NCBI RefSeq assembly: GCF_020520425.1
Contig: NC_079492.1
Location: forward strand, 112,503,157 to 112,567,156
Origin: Spinacia oleracea
Lineage: Eukaryota; Streptophyta; Magnoliopsida; Caryophyllales; Amaranthaceae
Length of the DNA stretch: 64,000 bases
Direction of reading: 5' to 3'
Under the pieces are notes generated by a model. That model was not told the DNA's origin. It did not search any database and saw nothing but the letters and a program-made list of their open reading frames with translations. Of this stretch, positions 10,929 through 23,476 are shown piece after piece. The stretch's first letter is position 1. Each line of letters opens with the position of its first letter. Made by a program: the position numbers and the translations under genes.

Positions 10929-11341
10929 TGATGATGTAGAGGGGGTTAGGTTTACATAACACTAATTCTTAAATGGACATGGTCTACACTAAATTTATTT
11001 TGGAACATGCCCAATAAAAGTCAACAACCCGAGCTTAATTTATTTTGACGTGTTTATTAGAATTATTATGAAAAAAATCAAATTGGTGTTGTTAGTACAT
11101 GTTGTGCTTGAATAATGTGATTTTAAATCACAATTCTCTTTTGAATTAGCGTTTTAAGGTAATCATTAAGGGACTTAACATATTTTTACATTGTTTGATT
11201 TGTCGATTGTAATTTTAAGCTGTCGGCAATTATGTCTGATTTGTCCGATTTATCCATATACTTACAATTTGTTATTATTAAGAGGATTTCAGGGCTACTT
11301 TATAGGGGAACCCGAAAAGCTAATGACTTGAATATTAAATA
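10929..11341. other. Intergenic, no gene recognised
   Basis: AT-rich sequence between two Helitrons, without an open frame or terminal repeats I can support. 'actttataggggaacc' near 11298 resembles a Helitron 5'-proximal block but has no visible terminus. Confidence 0.45.
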
Positions 11342-11978
11342 CTAGACTTTAGCCCGTGCGATGCACGGTTTCTATTAAATTGTTACGTTAAAATAAAACT
11401 CCTACATATATCAACTGCTATATTTTATATATTAGATTAAATTGATTTTTTTTTTTTTGATTGAATTTCATTTTAGATTTTTTTTTAATTATTATTGTGT
11501 TTGATTTTGGATGAAATTGTATGTAAGAAATATTAATAGTTATTTAGTAAAAATATTTACGTGGCACCTAATTATTTATCTACGTGGCATTCGACTTTTT
11601 AATTCAAAATAATTTTGAAGTCTTATTTTTCATTAGCTGAAACCATTAGATTTCCTTCGTGGCGCTCTAATATTTGATTAATGTTTGATTTTCGATTGAA
11701 TTTTATTTTAGATTAGTGTTTGATTTTTGATGAATTTTATTTTAGATTTATTTTTTCATTATTAGAGCGTTTGATTTTGGATGGAATTGTATATATTAGT
11801 AATTAATTAAGTCATTTAAATATCTACGTGACACCTAATTAATTATCTACGTGGCACTCGATTTTCTTAATTCAAAAATAATTAGAAATCTTATTTTTCA
11901 TTGGCAGAAACCATTAGTAATCCTAGGTGGCGCTCTAATAATTCAGCAAATATGCCTCCTTTATATATGTATATTAGA
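11342..11978 (-). mobile_element. Helitron with perfect 3' hairpin and internal duplication
   Basis: The minus-strand 5' end TCTAATATACATATATAAAG is at 11978; the 3' end is the hairpin CCGTGC-gat-GCACGG (11354-11368) followed by CTAG at 11342. It is flanked by A (11341) and T (11979). Internally, a block containing 'ctacgtggca', 'aattcaaaat', 'gaaaccattag' and 'gtggcgctctaat' occurs twice (about 11558-11675 and 11822-11942), a direct duplication. Confidence 0.85.
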
Positions 11979-12051
11979 TTAAGTCCATACTTTCAATGTC
12001 TTAAATATTAAAGATGATAAATTATTGATTCGTCTGTTAAATATTGAACTA

Positions 12052-12644
12052 CTAGGTTATGTCCAATGCAACGCACGGATGAGACTAAATATTTTTTTTC
12101 TGCTCTGAATAATTTATTTAAACGAAGTTTTTAATAAAATAAAATCAATGTTTATCAACGATTGTTGGGAAAATCAGAGAAAATTATTATTTATTTGGAT
12201 TGTAAAGTGATTAGTGAAATTTTAGAAGTTTAGCGTTTCGACAAAAATACTTAAGTTGGGAAAATATAGGAAAACAACATATCAGAAAATTATTAGAAAC
12301 AGTAATATAAAAAAAACTGTGATTTTACGGAGTTTTCATAATAGCTTACTACGTATATTATAGAAACACTAATATAAAATAAACTGTGATTTTTTTTCCA
12401 TTCCTAACATATATGTTCTTCAAATCAGTAATAATACATTTGTTTATCCTTGTCGTTATACATGAAATCATAATTTATTTTTTCTATTATATTAAATAGA
12501 AAGAAAGAACTAAAAAAAAAAAAATCAGGAAATCAAATATTTGAAAAGATTCTTAAATTAATTTTTTTAAAAGAAAAAAATACTAAGGACTCACCAGGAC
12601 GTGACACGTGTCATTCCTGGTGTCTTTTATTATATAGTAATAGA
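12052..12644 (-). mobile_element. Non-autonomous Helitron
   Basis: The minus-strand 5' end TCTATTACTATATAATAAAA is at 12644 and the 3' CTAG at 12052 follows a decayed hairpin (gcaacgcacgg). Host bases are A (12051) and T (12645). The 5' 60 bp (AGGAATGACACGTGTCA) match the 3612-3989 element, so both are the same family with different interiors. Confidence 0.75.
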
Positions 12645-13035
12645 TAATAGATATATACTTATATCATAGGTCCGCTATATGATTCACATGTAAACTGATG
12701 TACATTTTAATTTTTTAGTGCTCGTAGTATGCTCGGTTCTCCAAACGTACCTAGTGTCTCTATTTGGTCGCTTGGTATTTTTTAATTAAGCACAAATCAT
12801 AAATCAAGGTCCTTTAATTTAATACTTTCATTTTTATTGGTTGCAAAAAATGTGCCAAAACTTATGTGTTTACTATGGAATATTATGATTCAAATTAAGA
12901 ATGTGTAGTACTACGTATTACCCAATTTACTTATTATTCCCATAACGAATTTGCTTGATTGATTCTTCATGATTTTCAATATGTATTACTACCTAATTTG
13001 TTACACTTATTATTTCCATAACTAACTTGCTTGAT

Positions 13036-13205
13036 TTTTTTTTTTTGGTGTCAGCACCCGGTTCACCCTTGAGGCTAATCCGGATTCGGGGCGAGTTATG
13101 GGTGGATAGGTTCCAGTCCCCTCCCAATTGTTGTTGCGGGGGATCGAACATGGGTTCTCCCTACCAAGTTCAGCCCAATCACCACTGAACCAACATACAA
13201 TTGGT
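13036..13205 (-). mobile_element. tRNA-derived SINE with perfect 11-bp target duplication
   Basis: On the minus strand the element starts near CCAATTGTATG, carries a pol III A box (TTGGTTCAGTGGTGATTGG) and a B box (TGTTCGATCCCC), and ends with an A tail (T run 13035-13046 on the plus strand). The 11-bp duplication acttgcttgat is perfect at 13025-13035 and 13206-13216. It would be transcribed by RNA polymerase III and moved by LINE machinery in trans. The length of about 170 bp is ordinary for plant SINEs. Confidence 0.92.
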
Positions 13206-13369
13206 ACTTGCTTGATAAATAATCAGTTTTTAGTTAATAAATTAAATTATGAAGTATGGACTATTCTATAGGTGGACGCCAAAAGTTTAATTACTAAATT
13301 AATCTTAAGAAATACCTTATAAAATAGAGAAGATTGAGAAATATATAACTAAAGTAAATTGTTGTTTAA

Positions 13370-13505
13370 TAATAAAAAAATATGATAAAAAATGAATGAG
13401 GGATGATTGAGAGGGAAAATACAAGACTTAAAATAGAAGTAAAAGAGACACCATTTTAATTGTCCAGATTAGAAATATGTCAATGATGATATGAAACGGA
13501 GGGAG
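13370..13505. mobile_element. Stowaway-like MITE right arm
   Basis: Ends 'gatatgaaacggagggag' followed by TA (13506-13507), the inverse of CTCCCTCCGTTTC. The upstream 'aaattgttgtttaataat' block is shared with 9380-9420. The left arm is not recognised, so the start is approximate. Confidence 0.5.
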
Positions 13506-14057
13506 TAAAATTATTCACCAATCACCATATACGAAGTGTTATTAGTGAATCCCATTATCATTCTCGATTAGTTAAATAAATATACTCCAATATATTACTC
13601 CCGTATCTTTTTGTTTTTTACGTTTGGATTTTTACACGTTTATTAACGACTAATTATTGTGCATTGAGATTCCTCTATTTTTTTTTATTTAAACTAGAAA
13701 AATTACGTTTATTTATAATGTTTTCACCTTTATCAAAATTCTGATATTGGGAAAATGAGAAAATTTTAATGTCTCAATGGAAAAGTGTAAAAGATTAAAT
13801 GACCCAATGAATGTAATTGGTTAAAACAATCGTTGACACAAATTTTGATAGAATATTAAAGCATTTATATGATAATATAAAAGAAAATGTAAAGATAATT
13901 TTGAGACACGCAAAAAGGAAAACGTAAAGAACAAAAAGAGACAGAGAGTAGTACTATATGCATTTTCCGAATTGATGATATATTTATCATCAATTCGCCA
14001 TTCATATTCATATTATCTTATCATATATTCACCATTTAATTTATATATATTTTTTAA

Positions 14058-14195
14058 CATTCAAATTTCACCTCTATTTAAATCATATATTCCCACTAAA
14101 ATGACAAGTCCTGAAAAAAACAGGAGTTTAAAAGACCGCTAGACAACCACTATAAAACTACTCGTTCTTTAATGGGCTCAAGAGCTAGTTTAAAT
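14058..14195. repeat. Dispersed repeat, second copy of 4078-4215
   Basis: Ordered blocks 'tatttaaatcatatattccc', 'actaaaat', 'ttaaaagaccgct', 'acaaccac' and 'tcaagagctagttta' match 4078-4215 in the same orientation, with substitutions and small indels. The identity of the repeat is not known. It may be part of a larger element, since AT-rich sequence precedes both copies. Confidence 0.6.
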
Positions 14196-14413
14196 TAATC
14201 AGCTTGTGACGTTATGTTGTTATCTAGCTTACCTGTATGTATTAGCTTACTACATCTCGTGTTAATTTAGATTAATTAGCTACCAACATTATGTTGTTAC
14301 GTACCTTACCGGCGGTGTTACCTTTACTTTATACCTATGGATTCTTGTTTGTTGTTATATTTCAAATCATTCCAATTTGTTACTCCAAATACTATAATAG
14401 AGATAAACTTTGT

Positions 14414-14618
14414 TTTTTTTTTCCTACTACGAGGAGCTTCCACCGCTTTTGGCGAGTGGACGAATCTTTCACAGGAGTTTGTATGAGTATCTCGAAGGGC
14501 ATCATCCCTCTTAGCTACCCTCCCAGCTAAGCTTTTTTTCATAACCAAGCCTTGAACCCGAAATCTTGATTAAAGAACAAGAGACCCTTAACAACTTATG
14601 CCAACTTCAATAAATATT
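14414..14618 (-). mobile_element. tRNA-derived SINE with perfect 14-bp target duplication
   Basis: The 14-bp sequence gagataaactttgt occurs exactly at 14400-14413 and 14619-14632. On the minus strand the insert begins AATATTTATTGAAG, has an A-box-like GTTAAGGGTCTC, a B-box-like GGGTTCAAGGC, and ends in an A run (T run 14413-14422 on the plus strand). About 205 bp. It belongs to a different family from the SINE at 13036. The overlapping short open frames are not genes. Confidence 0.88.
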
Positions 14619-15112
14619 GAGATAAACTTTGTGATCGTTGAAGTTCTGGCTTTGTCCAAGCCTTCATAAATCTCCTCAAAACTTGATAATTTGGAGCTAC
14701 TAAAAAACAAAAAAAGTGTAAGACATTAGAGACTTGATCCTACCCCTATATGGCTACATGTAGTCTAAGTTGAATAAATGCGTAGCCTATTGAACCACAA
14801 CAGGCGCAAAGAGAAGGTGCGATGTGGGACTACTGTGAGATAATGAGACTTTCTAGAGGAAAATTCTTTTGCAATCAAATATGAGAAGATGTGGGCTTTC
14901 TGTGGCCCACTGGCCCAATATTCCGTCCAGTATGTTTGTGTGTTTATTTTGTCAAAATTTATGGGGTCATCAACTAACATGGACATCAATCACATTCACA
15001 CCATTGTAAATTTGTAATCATTGACTTTTTCTAGTCACCAATTAATACATGCCTAAATATTTAGTAACGGCAAATGCCAACGGTACAACCGGCTGTATGA
15101 CTTCTACTAGCA

Positions 15113-15619
15113 CTCTATCCGTGTCGAAATAATTGAGACATTTTACCTTTTCACGTTTGTCAATGTAAATGTTTGGAAATTAATATTTTCTTCGTTCCGG
15201 AAATATCCCACCATGATTAAGTTTTACTCTTCTAACCCTTACTTTGACTCTTAATATCTCACATCGTGTGCAAATAAAAATTATCAAAAACTAATATTTC
15301 GAATATACATCGATACGAATCTAACATGACACCACATGACTAAATTTTCTTACGTACGAATCACAAAAAATGGCCAAAGTCGTAGTGTGAATAGTGTAAA
15401 AAACAAATGGTGCGATATTTTCGGAATGGAGGAAGTATATCTAATTTTGTATTCGTAAAAATTATAAAAGTTGATTTCGAAATATATATCAAGATGAATC
15501 AAACAATACCTCACACGGCTATATTATTCCTTACCTATGAATCACAAATGATAGTCAAATAGAAATTTGTAAATAGTGCCAAAAGTCAAAGTGTCCTTAT
15601 TATTTCGAAATGGAAAGAG
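15113..15619. mobile_element. Outer MITE split by a 250-bp MITE
   Basis: The left arm CTCTATCCGTGTCGAAATAA and the right arm (inverse: CTCTTTCCATTTCGAAATAA) are true inverted termini separated by the inner insertion at 15186-15435. The rejoined element is about 255 bp. The right arm shares 'aaagttgatttcgaaatata' with the host MITE at 1030-1493. Confidence 0.78.
15186..15435. mobile_element. Inner Stowaway-like MITE, 250 bp
   Basis: Termini TTTTCTTCGTTCCGGAAATA and the inverse of CTTCCTCCATTCCGAAAATA are flanked by TA (15184-15185 and 15436-15437). It sits inside the 15113-15619 MITE. Confidence 0.8.
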
Positions 15620-15621
15620 TA

Positions 15622-16783
15622 TCTTATAAGGTAAAATCAATTCTATTTTCTTTGGTTATGCATTTATAAGGAACAAATACACGATAAAGAAACAATCTTG
15701 ATTGTACATAATAAATAATCGTATATTAATGGAATTCCCATATAGCCAATGTTGGACACAATCTCATGGATTATGCACTTATGCCTTGCCCGCTATATAC
15801 TCAAGAGACCAGTGAGGTCTTGGCTTATCGACAAAATATTAGAGTTGGCAAATAATTTGTTACGAATTTAATTCCCTAATAAGATATATAATCATAGGCG
15901 AGTTGAGTATTATTGTCCCATATTGAAGAAGGTAGAAACAACTACACATCAAGAAGTTTGGTGAGCTACTAGCCTACTATATCTATTGTAATTTGGTTTT
16001 AGATAAAACCATGATGAACTTATATACAGTCGGACTCTCTTGACTCGAATGACAAACGTCTGTCAATGTAGGCCGAATAATGTTTATTGAATATGGACTC
16101 GACTAAGGCCAAGGAATCTATCATCTTCACACGACTACAATTTTACGGTGGAGTGACAAAAGACGTTTGTTCTCTAACAAAATGAGTTGTATTTATATAA
16201 TTTTGAATGCGATAGGGAATCAACGCAACTAGCTAGCCAGTATTATTTTTCATCACAATATTTTAACGTAATGGAAAAAGTTTGAAGGCACTAAGGAATG
16301 AAATTAGTGTTTATTTGGATAAGTCAATGCATAATTTGTATGGTATGGTTATATGAATCCTATGAGATTCAAGACTTAGAAAATTGAGCAAAAGCCAAAT
16401 TAATTGGCAATGTCAAACAGAGACAGTGATGTACATTATGGCTTTATAACATCAAAAACAGTATTCCGGGGATTTGCAAAATCTACTTGTAAAAACGTAA
16501 TGAACCTACACAATTTCAGTCACCTTTCTAACTTCATGTAATTACCAAGATATTTCTTCCTTCCTTTATCAAAACTCTTCACTATTACGGAGTAATTTGC
16601 AATGTTATGTACTCCTTTAACGAAAAATAGGGAAAGTTCGAATGTAGTTGATCGTGCCCCTACTTAGTGGCGGATTATGGTATTTAGGAATGGTGGTACG
16701 GAATTAGATTTAAATAATAACAAAAAAAACCTTACAATAAAAAATGGAGTATACATATATATTTTTTTACCAACTGAAACATA
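15622..16783. other. Intergenic, no gene recognised
   Basis: About 1.1 kb of AT-rich sequence without a protein-like open frame, RNA gene or clear element terminus. It could be the remains of older elements that I cannot recognise. Confidence 0.45.
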
Positions 16784-17051
16784 CTCCCTCCATATTTATT
16801 TAAAGGATACACTTACCTTTTTCGGCCGTATTTATTTAAGAGATACACTTGCCATTTTTAGTAACTTATCAACCCCACCATCTAATTAAATACTCCCTCT
16901 GTATTTATTTAAGGGATACACTTGCCTTTTCCGACCGTATCTATTTAAGAGATACACTTGCCATTTTTAGTAACTTATCAACCCCACCATCTAATTAAAT
17001 AATCTATCTACAACCCACCCCCATCCCCATCCCCTAAAATGACATGGTCCC
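16784..17051. mobile_element. MITE left arm present as a 109-bp tandem duplication
   Basis: 16784-16892 and 16893-17001 are near-identical ~109-bp units, each beginning CTCCCTC and holding two 'gatacacttgcc'-type blocks around cggccgtattta or its variant. The element continues to 17051 and is cut by the copia LTR that begins at 17052. The same family is at 1-289 in inverse orientation. Confidence 0.8.
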
Positions 17052-18077
17052 TGTAGGGGAATACAGTTAAACATACATAACATGTGCGGAACATCCCCAA
17101 AGCCAGGAAACATGTATAAAGCACAGTTTAAGCAAACTTACATTCGAAGCGTGTTTTCCCGAGTATTGTATCAACGAACACGAACAAAGAACTCAACTTG
17201 TCGTTCCTCGATCTATTTGGTTCACCGACACGTTCAGATCCGTCTTGATTATTGTAGCTTAGACAACGCACAAGATTTTTGCTTTTCGGGATGAACAGTT
17301 TTTCAGAGAGAAAAACTGAAGAACGTAATTTGTGAATTAGGTTTAGGTTAGACGGAAAAACTGATTGTGTTGGAGTATGTCCAAAAATATAATAACCTAA
17401 TTATTATATTAGTGTAACCGGACAAGACCAAGGGCCTTGACCGGCCACACTTACACATGACCACACACCCGCGTCCAGACAACACGCTGCAGGCGGAAGC
17501 CCACAGCGCGCGCAACCGAGCAGCATGGGCCGTGGGCCTTGCGTGCTCGCTGCTGTGTTGTTGTGCGGTGATGCGCTGCCACGCCCCGCGGGCTGGCTTG
17601 CTTGCTGCATTGCGAGCTCGCTGGCTCGTTGGGCCTTGCGCGCTTGCGCGCATGGCTCGACGGGCCGACAGCTCCAATGCGGCTCGTATTCGCGACTAAC
17701 GCCTTACGGCTATTATTTATCGTATCGTATACGACGAATCACCTTCGTACAATACGATTATTCGTTTCGCCCAGCTTACGAATATTCGCGATACGATATA
17801 CGATATAAGATTCCAACACAAGGTCGTATCGTATAATACGTTTTCCAAACTAATTCCCGAAAAGCTATTAAATGACCGATTCATTTAATCCGGTGATCTG
17901 TTACATGCCATTGGTGTGAACTTATAGGTTCAGTCAAGAGTAAGTTGTGAGCCTAATATAGATTATAACTCAATGATCAGAAGCGTTGCTCCAGCTAGCT
18001 GTTCCGATCACTTGATCTTACTGAATTAATTGTTCATTAGACTTAATGCACCTTGGGTGAAGGACATATTTCCTTCA
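17052..18077 (-). repeat. Copia 3' LTR, 1026 bp
   Basis: On the minus strand it starts TGAAGGAAATATG and ends CCCCTACA, giving the TG...CA ends. It contains a GC-rich block (about 17430-17700) and a following CpG-rich block with repeated CGTATCG / CGATACG words (17715-17845). Short open frames over the GC-rich block occur on both strands and look like composition artefacts. Its 5' portion resembles the LTRs at 40597-41946 and 61819-62165 (cttgactgaac, gatcaagtgatc). Confidence 0.88.
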
Positions 18078-18089
18078 GTCTCCCACTTG
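18078..18089 (-). other. Copia polypurine tract
   Basis: CAAGTGGGAGAC on the minus strand lies immediately upstream of the 3' LTR start (TGAAGG). This is the expected position for plus-strand primer selection in reverse transcription. Confidence 0.75.
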
Positions 18090-21000
18090 TCATTCAGACA
18101 AGTGTGCATTCACATTCCTTTGTCGCTTAGTGTTACTTGCTGAACATAAGGTAAGATCCAAGCCATCCTTATTAGGTCCAGAATTGTTTCTCGGATTACA
18201 GAGCTCAACTGTTAAACTTTTACAGAAGGTTAAGCCTTAACCATTCTGAGCACAACCATGCATTTTCACAGTATCTAACTCTCCGAGAGGCCTTGTTACA
18301 CAACAACACCATATCCTATCAAAGATAGGAGGACAATCCATTCTTGCAATCTATGAACACTCACTTTGATTCATAGTACGCCCAATAACTGCTTTTATAG
18401 CCTCCTTTTACGGTGCGACGTTTAGCTAGTATCAAAGCGAACTAATTCTCAAATGAGCAAACATAATCACTCATGTTCTGAGGAATGGTTCTAATCACCA
18501 TTAATGAGAACTACTTATGACATGACTTTAATCTCTTAAAGTGTTCTCATGGTCAATCCGATACAAGATCCAATAAGTATCTATACAAAAGATTCTGACA
18601 TCCAGTCAATCTAGTTCAAGAAACCGAACCAAAAATCTACTTGCAATCTAATCTTAATTAGTCATTGGTCGTCCACCTTTCAATGACCTGGATTAGAGAT
18701 CCTTTGTGACTTCAATATTCAAGTTCACTTATGGGTGTTTCTTTGTCGAAGAATCCATCTTGATATCCCATTTGAATGTTTTGAATCACTTGGACTTCAT
18801 CATTTAATACTAAACCAAGATTAAATGATCTATGAAATGTAATTTCATAAATGATAAATGTAACCAAATGCTTACCAATTTGTGAGCCTCTAACCCAAAA
18901 TCAAGCATTTAATATTTTACAGATATGGGTCTTTCACCCAACACTTAAAACATTCATGGAACTCAAACTTGATTCCATTTCTGCATAAGAATGTTGTGTC
19001 TCATTCAATGCAGAAGTTTAGTTTATCATACTTTGCTATTCTTAGCATCCTTTTCTATCGAAAGCCTTTCGATGTAAGATGAAAAGATCTTTGAATATGT
19101 TTATAGAATGATCTAGTCTTTCATTGCTGTTAGAATGATTCTCATATTCAAAATAGAAAATTATCCAGATAGCAGACTTGTGATCAATTTGAGTTCATTG
19201 AAGAACTCCCACTAGAAACAATTCCCTTTCATTGCTTCTTAGGCAATAATGGATTCATTTCAATTATGTAGAATTGCAAATGATGCCATCCTTTTGGAAT
19301 ACTCCAACCAGTTCACAGAGATGTAGGAGATACATCTTTCAACTTGAGAACTTAGAAACTAATCATTGATTCAGTTTCCCATGCATCACATATGGTTTAG
19401 AACCTATGTTACCACCTTTTAATCACGACGCCTAATTTCTCGTGTATGTTTGTGGTTTTCCTAACAACAAGATTCAACTTTTTCTTAGGCAAATGCATGT
19501 AGCATCAAAACTTTAGTTCATTCCTCTTATCAAGTGCTCATCCTACATGTCCAAATGTATTGGATGTTCTTGATATTATTCTACTGATCCTTGATCTAGA
19601 TCAATAGAGATTGGTATAAACTCGTCACGATCCAATGTTCACGAGTTATCTTGGCGATCTATATATCATATCATACATGATTGATTGTAATGAAAAAACC
19701 ATTCGCATTTTAAATATGTCCATGTAACTTTTAGCTTTATTCAGTTTCAAGAGATACCGAATCTTGCTAAAATCGTGGCATTGCCATGTGATATAAGGTG
19801 AAGGCACCTCTTCAAGGTCCTTCATGGTTAACTTTAGTGATAACAACCTAGCTTTATACTTTAGTTAAAGCATTCATTACTTAGACTTACTCATATGGGC
19901 TGAGAATCTCTTTTGAGTCTCTCCATTGTGTTTGATTTAGTAATTTCTTTTACAGAACCAAACAACACTTTAGATCCTATCCAATAGATCTTTAACCCAA
20001 TATGTTCTAAGTTTCGCCATGGTTCTAATATTGAAAAATACTTTCAAATCTAACCATTTAGAATTTGAATGTCATTTTCAATAGAGAGATATTTATCTCA
20101 TATATAGAACCAATAAACTTGACTTAGCTCCCACTAAACTCCTCATCTACAAGATGATCCATATTTTCATAGAGCCATGATTGCTCAATAGCCTTGTTGA
20201 CAAATATGTTCCAATTCCCACTTGCATGCTTTAATCTACGAATAGATTTCTTAAGCTTGCTCTTTTATATAGCATCCAAAACTTTTAAATTGTGTGATGT
20301 ACACAATTCCTTTCTACAAATCCAATTGGGGAAGGTGTTTCGTTTTCCAATTGCCATATTTCCATATGCAATGATTGCTAGATTTATCCAAAATAGTTCA
20401 AGCATTCCGACTTGGTGAAAAAGATTTCAACATTATCAACGCCGTGAAGTTGTTTACAATCTTTAACCACCAATCTAGCCTCACTTTTTTATGTGTATAC
20501 AATATCATCTTAATTTGTATGTTTTGAAAACATGTTTGCAACAAATGGGAGTGAACCCTTTATGCAAATCAACCTTGTATGTTTAGAAAACATGTTTGCA
20601 ACTAATGGGAGTGAACTCTTTATGAAAATCAACCAAATCATAGATTTGATTCTTTAAGATGAAGACACTTTGGATAAAATGGCCTCAAACAATTTTGTAT
20701 GGCCTCGAACCATACTTGTTGTTTCTGATGGCCTCAAACCATACTTGGGAATTTTTAATTCGTCGTAGCTAACCTGTAAGTCGTATGTTCTTGAAGCACT
20801 TTCCAAAGTCTTCATAGTTTCCATTCCTCAAGATATCTATGTATCTATCTTGGTTGAATTCTATTCCTTATACGATTTACCTAGGTATTGAACATCAAAC
20901 GTTAGTGTCTATAAAGACATTACTCAAGTCCTTTGAGTATTAGGATTCTCTTGAAGCACTTCTAAAGTCTTCCTGAAGCTCTTCCAAAGGCTTCTAAGTA

Positions 21001-23287
21001 CGGAGCTTTTCCAAATACTCCTAAGTATCCTACATTTGTTTGTTGCTTGACTCGAAGTTCATTCGAGGTCATTTTTCTCCCACTTGCCTTTTTGGAAATA
21101 TGATGGTTTCCTAAAAGACATTATCTAGAGCAACAACCATATGTTCTCAGATTTGTGGTAGAATCAATACCTTTGTTTCTATGAGTTGCTCATAAAGAAA
21201 CATATATCTATTCTTGAGTTTGTTTGATGTAAACACTAACTCCCACTGGGTTTGACAACCCTAGATATATATGCTGAAAAGATGTACTGAACCGAAGTTC
21301 AATCCTTATGACATCTTATCCTTAGCTTTAACAACTTTGTTTAGTGTGATAGTCGCTTGAGAGTATCATTTAGAAACTATGGAGGAAAATAGTCGTGATT
21401 ATCGTTAATCGAATAGATTGCGATTTCTCCTTTTGGACATACCATATTCTTATGGAGCTTCGATTGTTATAATGCCATATAAACAATCTAGATAATCTTT
21501 CTTGGCACATGCAAACATCATCTTGAACCAATCTAGATGTTCCAAAATTCTTGCCAAGTTGATTTTATACCCTTTTGTGAATCACATTGAAGCATTTTAC
21601 ATATTTCACGTTGAGTAAATATAGCCATATTTTCTCAAACTCTTGTGAAATAGGTAAGTCATAAAATCCATCTTTGGCACATGAACATAATGGTCTAGAC
21701 TCTTCTAACAATAGTCCATTTCGATGTCATGTTCAACAAGCAAGACCCACGTGTCTTAAATTAACCAACTTTTAGAAATCCATGCCATGGAATCTTAGAA
21801 TGTTGTCTTGTTGATATGGTCGTATGACATTGCCAAAGATATGTGGAACACAAATCAAAATGTTTGATTTGAACCTTTTGAAGGTTCAATGTGAAGAGAT
21901 TCGTTTGTTTATTAATCAATCATATGACTCAACCCTTAAATGACCATTTAATTCAAATAAACACTCAACGAATGTTTTGTTTACTTTGAATGTGAGTCTT
22001 TCTGTTGTCCAAACAGAAATTGTTTATGATGACTAATGGAACATATATAATACCATTAAGTTCCACCCTTTAGAAGGACTTTAAAACAAACATGATGACC
22101 CTACAATTAATGTAGCACAACTTTGCTTCATTTCCCACTTGTAGGTTAATAACCAGACTTAGCTCCCGGAATTTGAGTTCTTAACAAGAGTTGGAACCTC
22201 AACCGGTAATCTAATACCATAGGAGTTTATTTGCTAATTAAGTCGTTTCTCTTTAACACAAACTTTTAGGTAGAAATTGAATCTTGAATTCATTTCTTTT
22301 GTTCCCCTTTCCTATCCTTTCTAGCACGTTTTCTTATAGTCCTAAAGATTTTACTCTTTGCTTGATCTTCTTACTTTGTTATTCTTACAAAGTCCCTTTC
22401 TTTTATTCACTTTGAATGACCGCATCTAATGAGTCTAGTTCATTATCGAATCAAAAGAAAGTTGGTTGTTAACCATTGGTTATACATGAGTCTTTAACTC
22501 AATACTTCATTATTCCAAAACTACCCAGTATTCTGAATATATGAGGTCCAATTGGTCTACCATTCAAATTTTAGTTTGAAAACAACCATGAAGATCACTA
22601 TAAGAAAATAGCATTCAAGATACGCTATCACTCTCATTTTCTTTGAGAGTTGCTCTCAAAATTAGTTACAAATCAATCGAGGAAATATCGCAGTTCTATT
22701 GTCCGAACGCAATAAAGTTGAAGATTTACGATTCTACAAAATGAACTAGCAAAGAAAACATTTATCATACTTTAATAACTTGAAATAAAATCATTCATGC
22801 AATCATCAAAGCTATTAAACATTTAATTCATGCAAAAGAAAAACATGGTCCAAAAATGAATGAAACTATTCCAAGACCCTAAAAGTCCTAAATCCTTAAG
22901 CAGCTTTGGCATGTCTTAAGTATTTTAAGATTCTAGGTAAGCAAAACCTATTGCTAGTAATCTCCAAATTACTCTTGGTTAATAAATTAATACCATAATT
23001 TATTCCATTGCCACAACATAATGCCATTGTTGTTTGAGTTGAAACCACAATCAACGTGCTCCTTTGGGACTCCTTACCACCTAAGTCAACTAAAATAGCA
23101 CCTCGCTTTGGCGGAAACCTACTACCTTAGATCCTTAGATTTTTGTAAGTTCTTGATTTGGAAGGCAACTTTTGAACTTAATATTACTTTGGACCTAGTT
23201 GTTTCTATGTTGGTTCGATTATTTAGTGAACTAAATCTAATCGAGTCATACAAACAACCTATTCATGCATAATATACATTCATTCAA

Positions 23288-23476
<189 letters not shown>

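Noticed and set aside
17348..17836. Several open frames of 68-109 codons in the LTR
   Set aside because: Same cause: a GC-rich LTR segment with frames on both strands and no protein motif.
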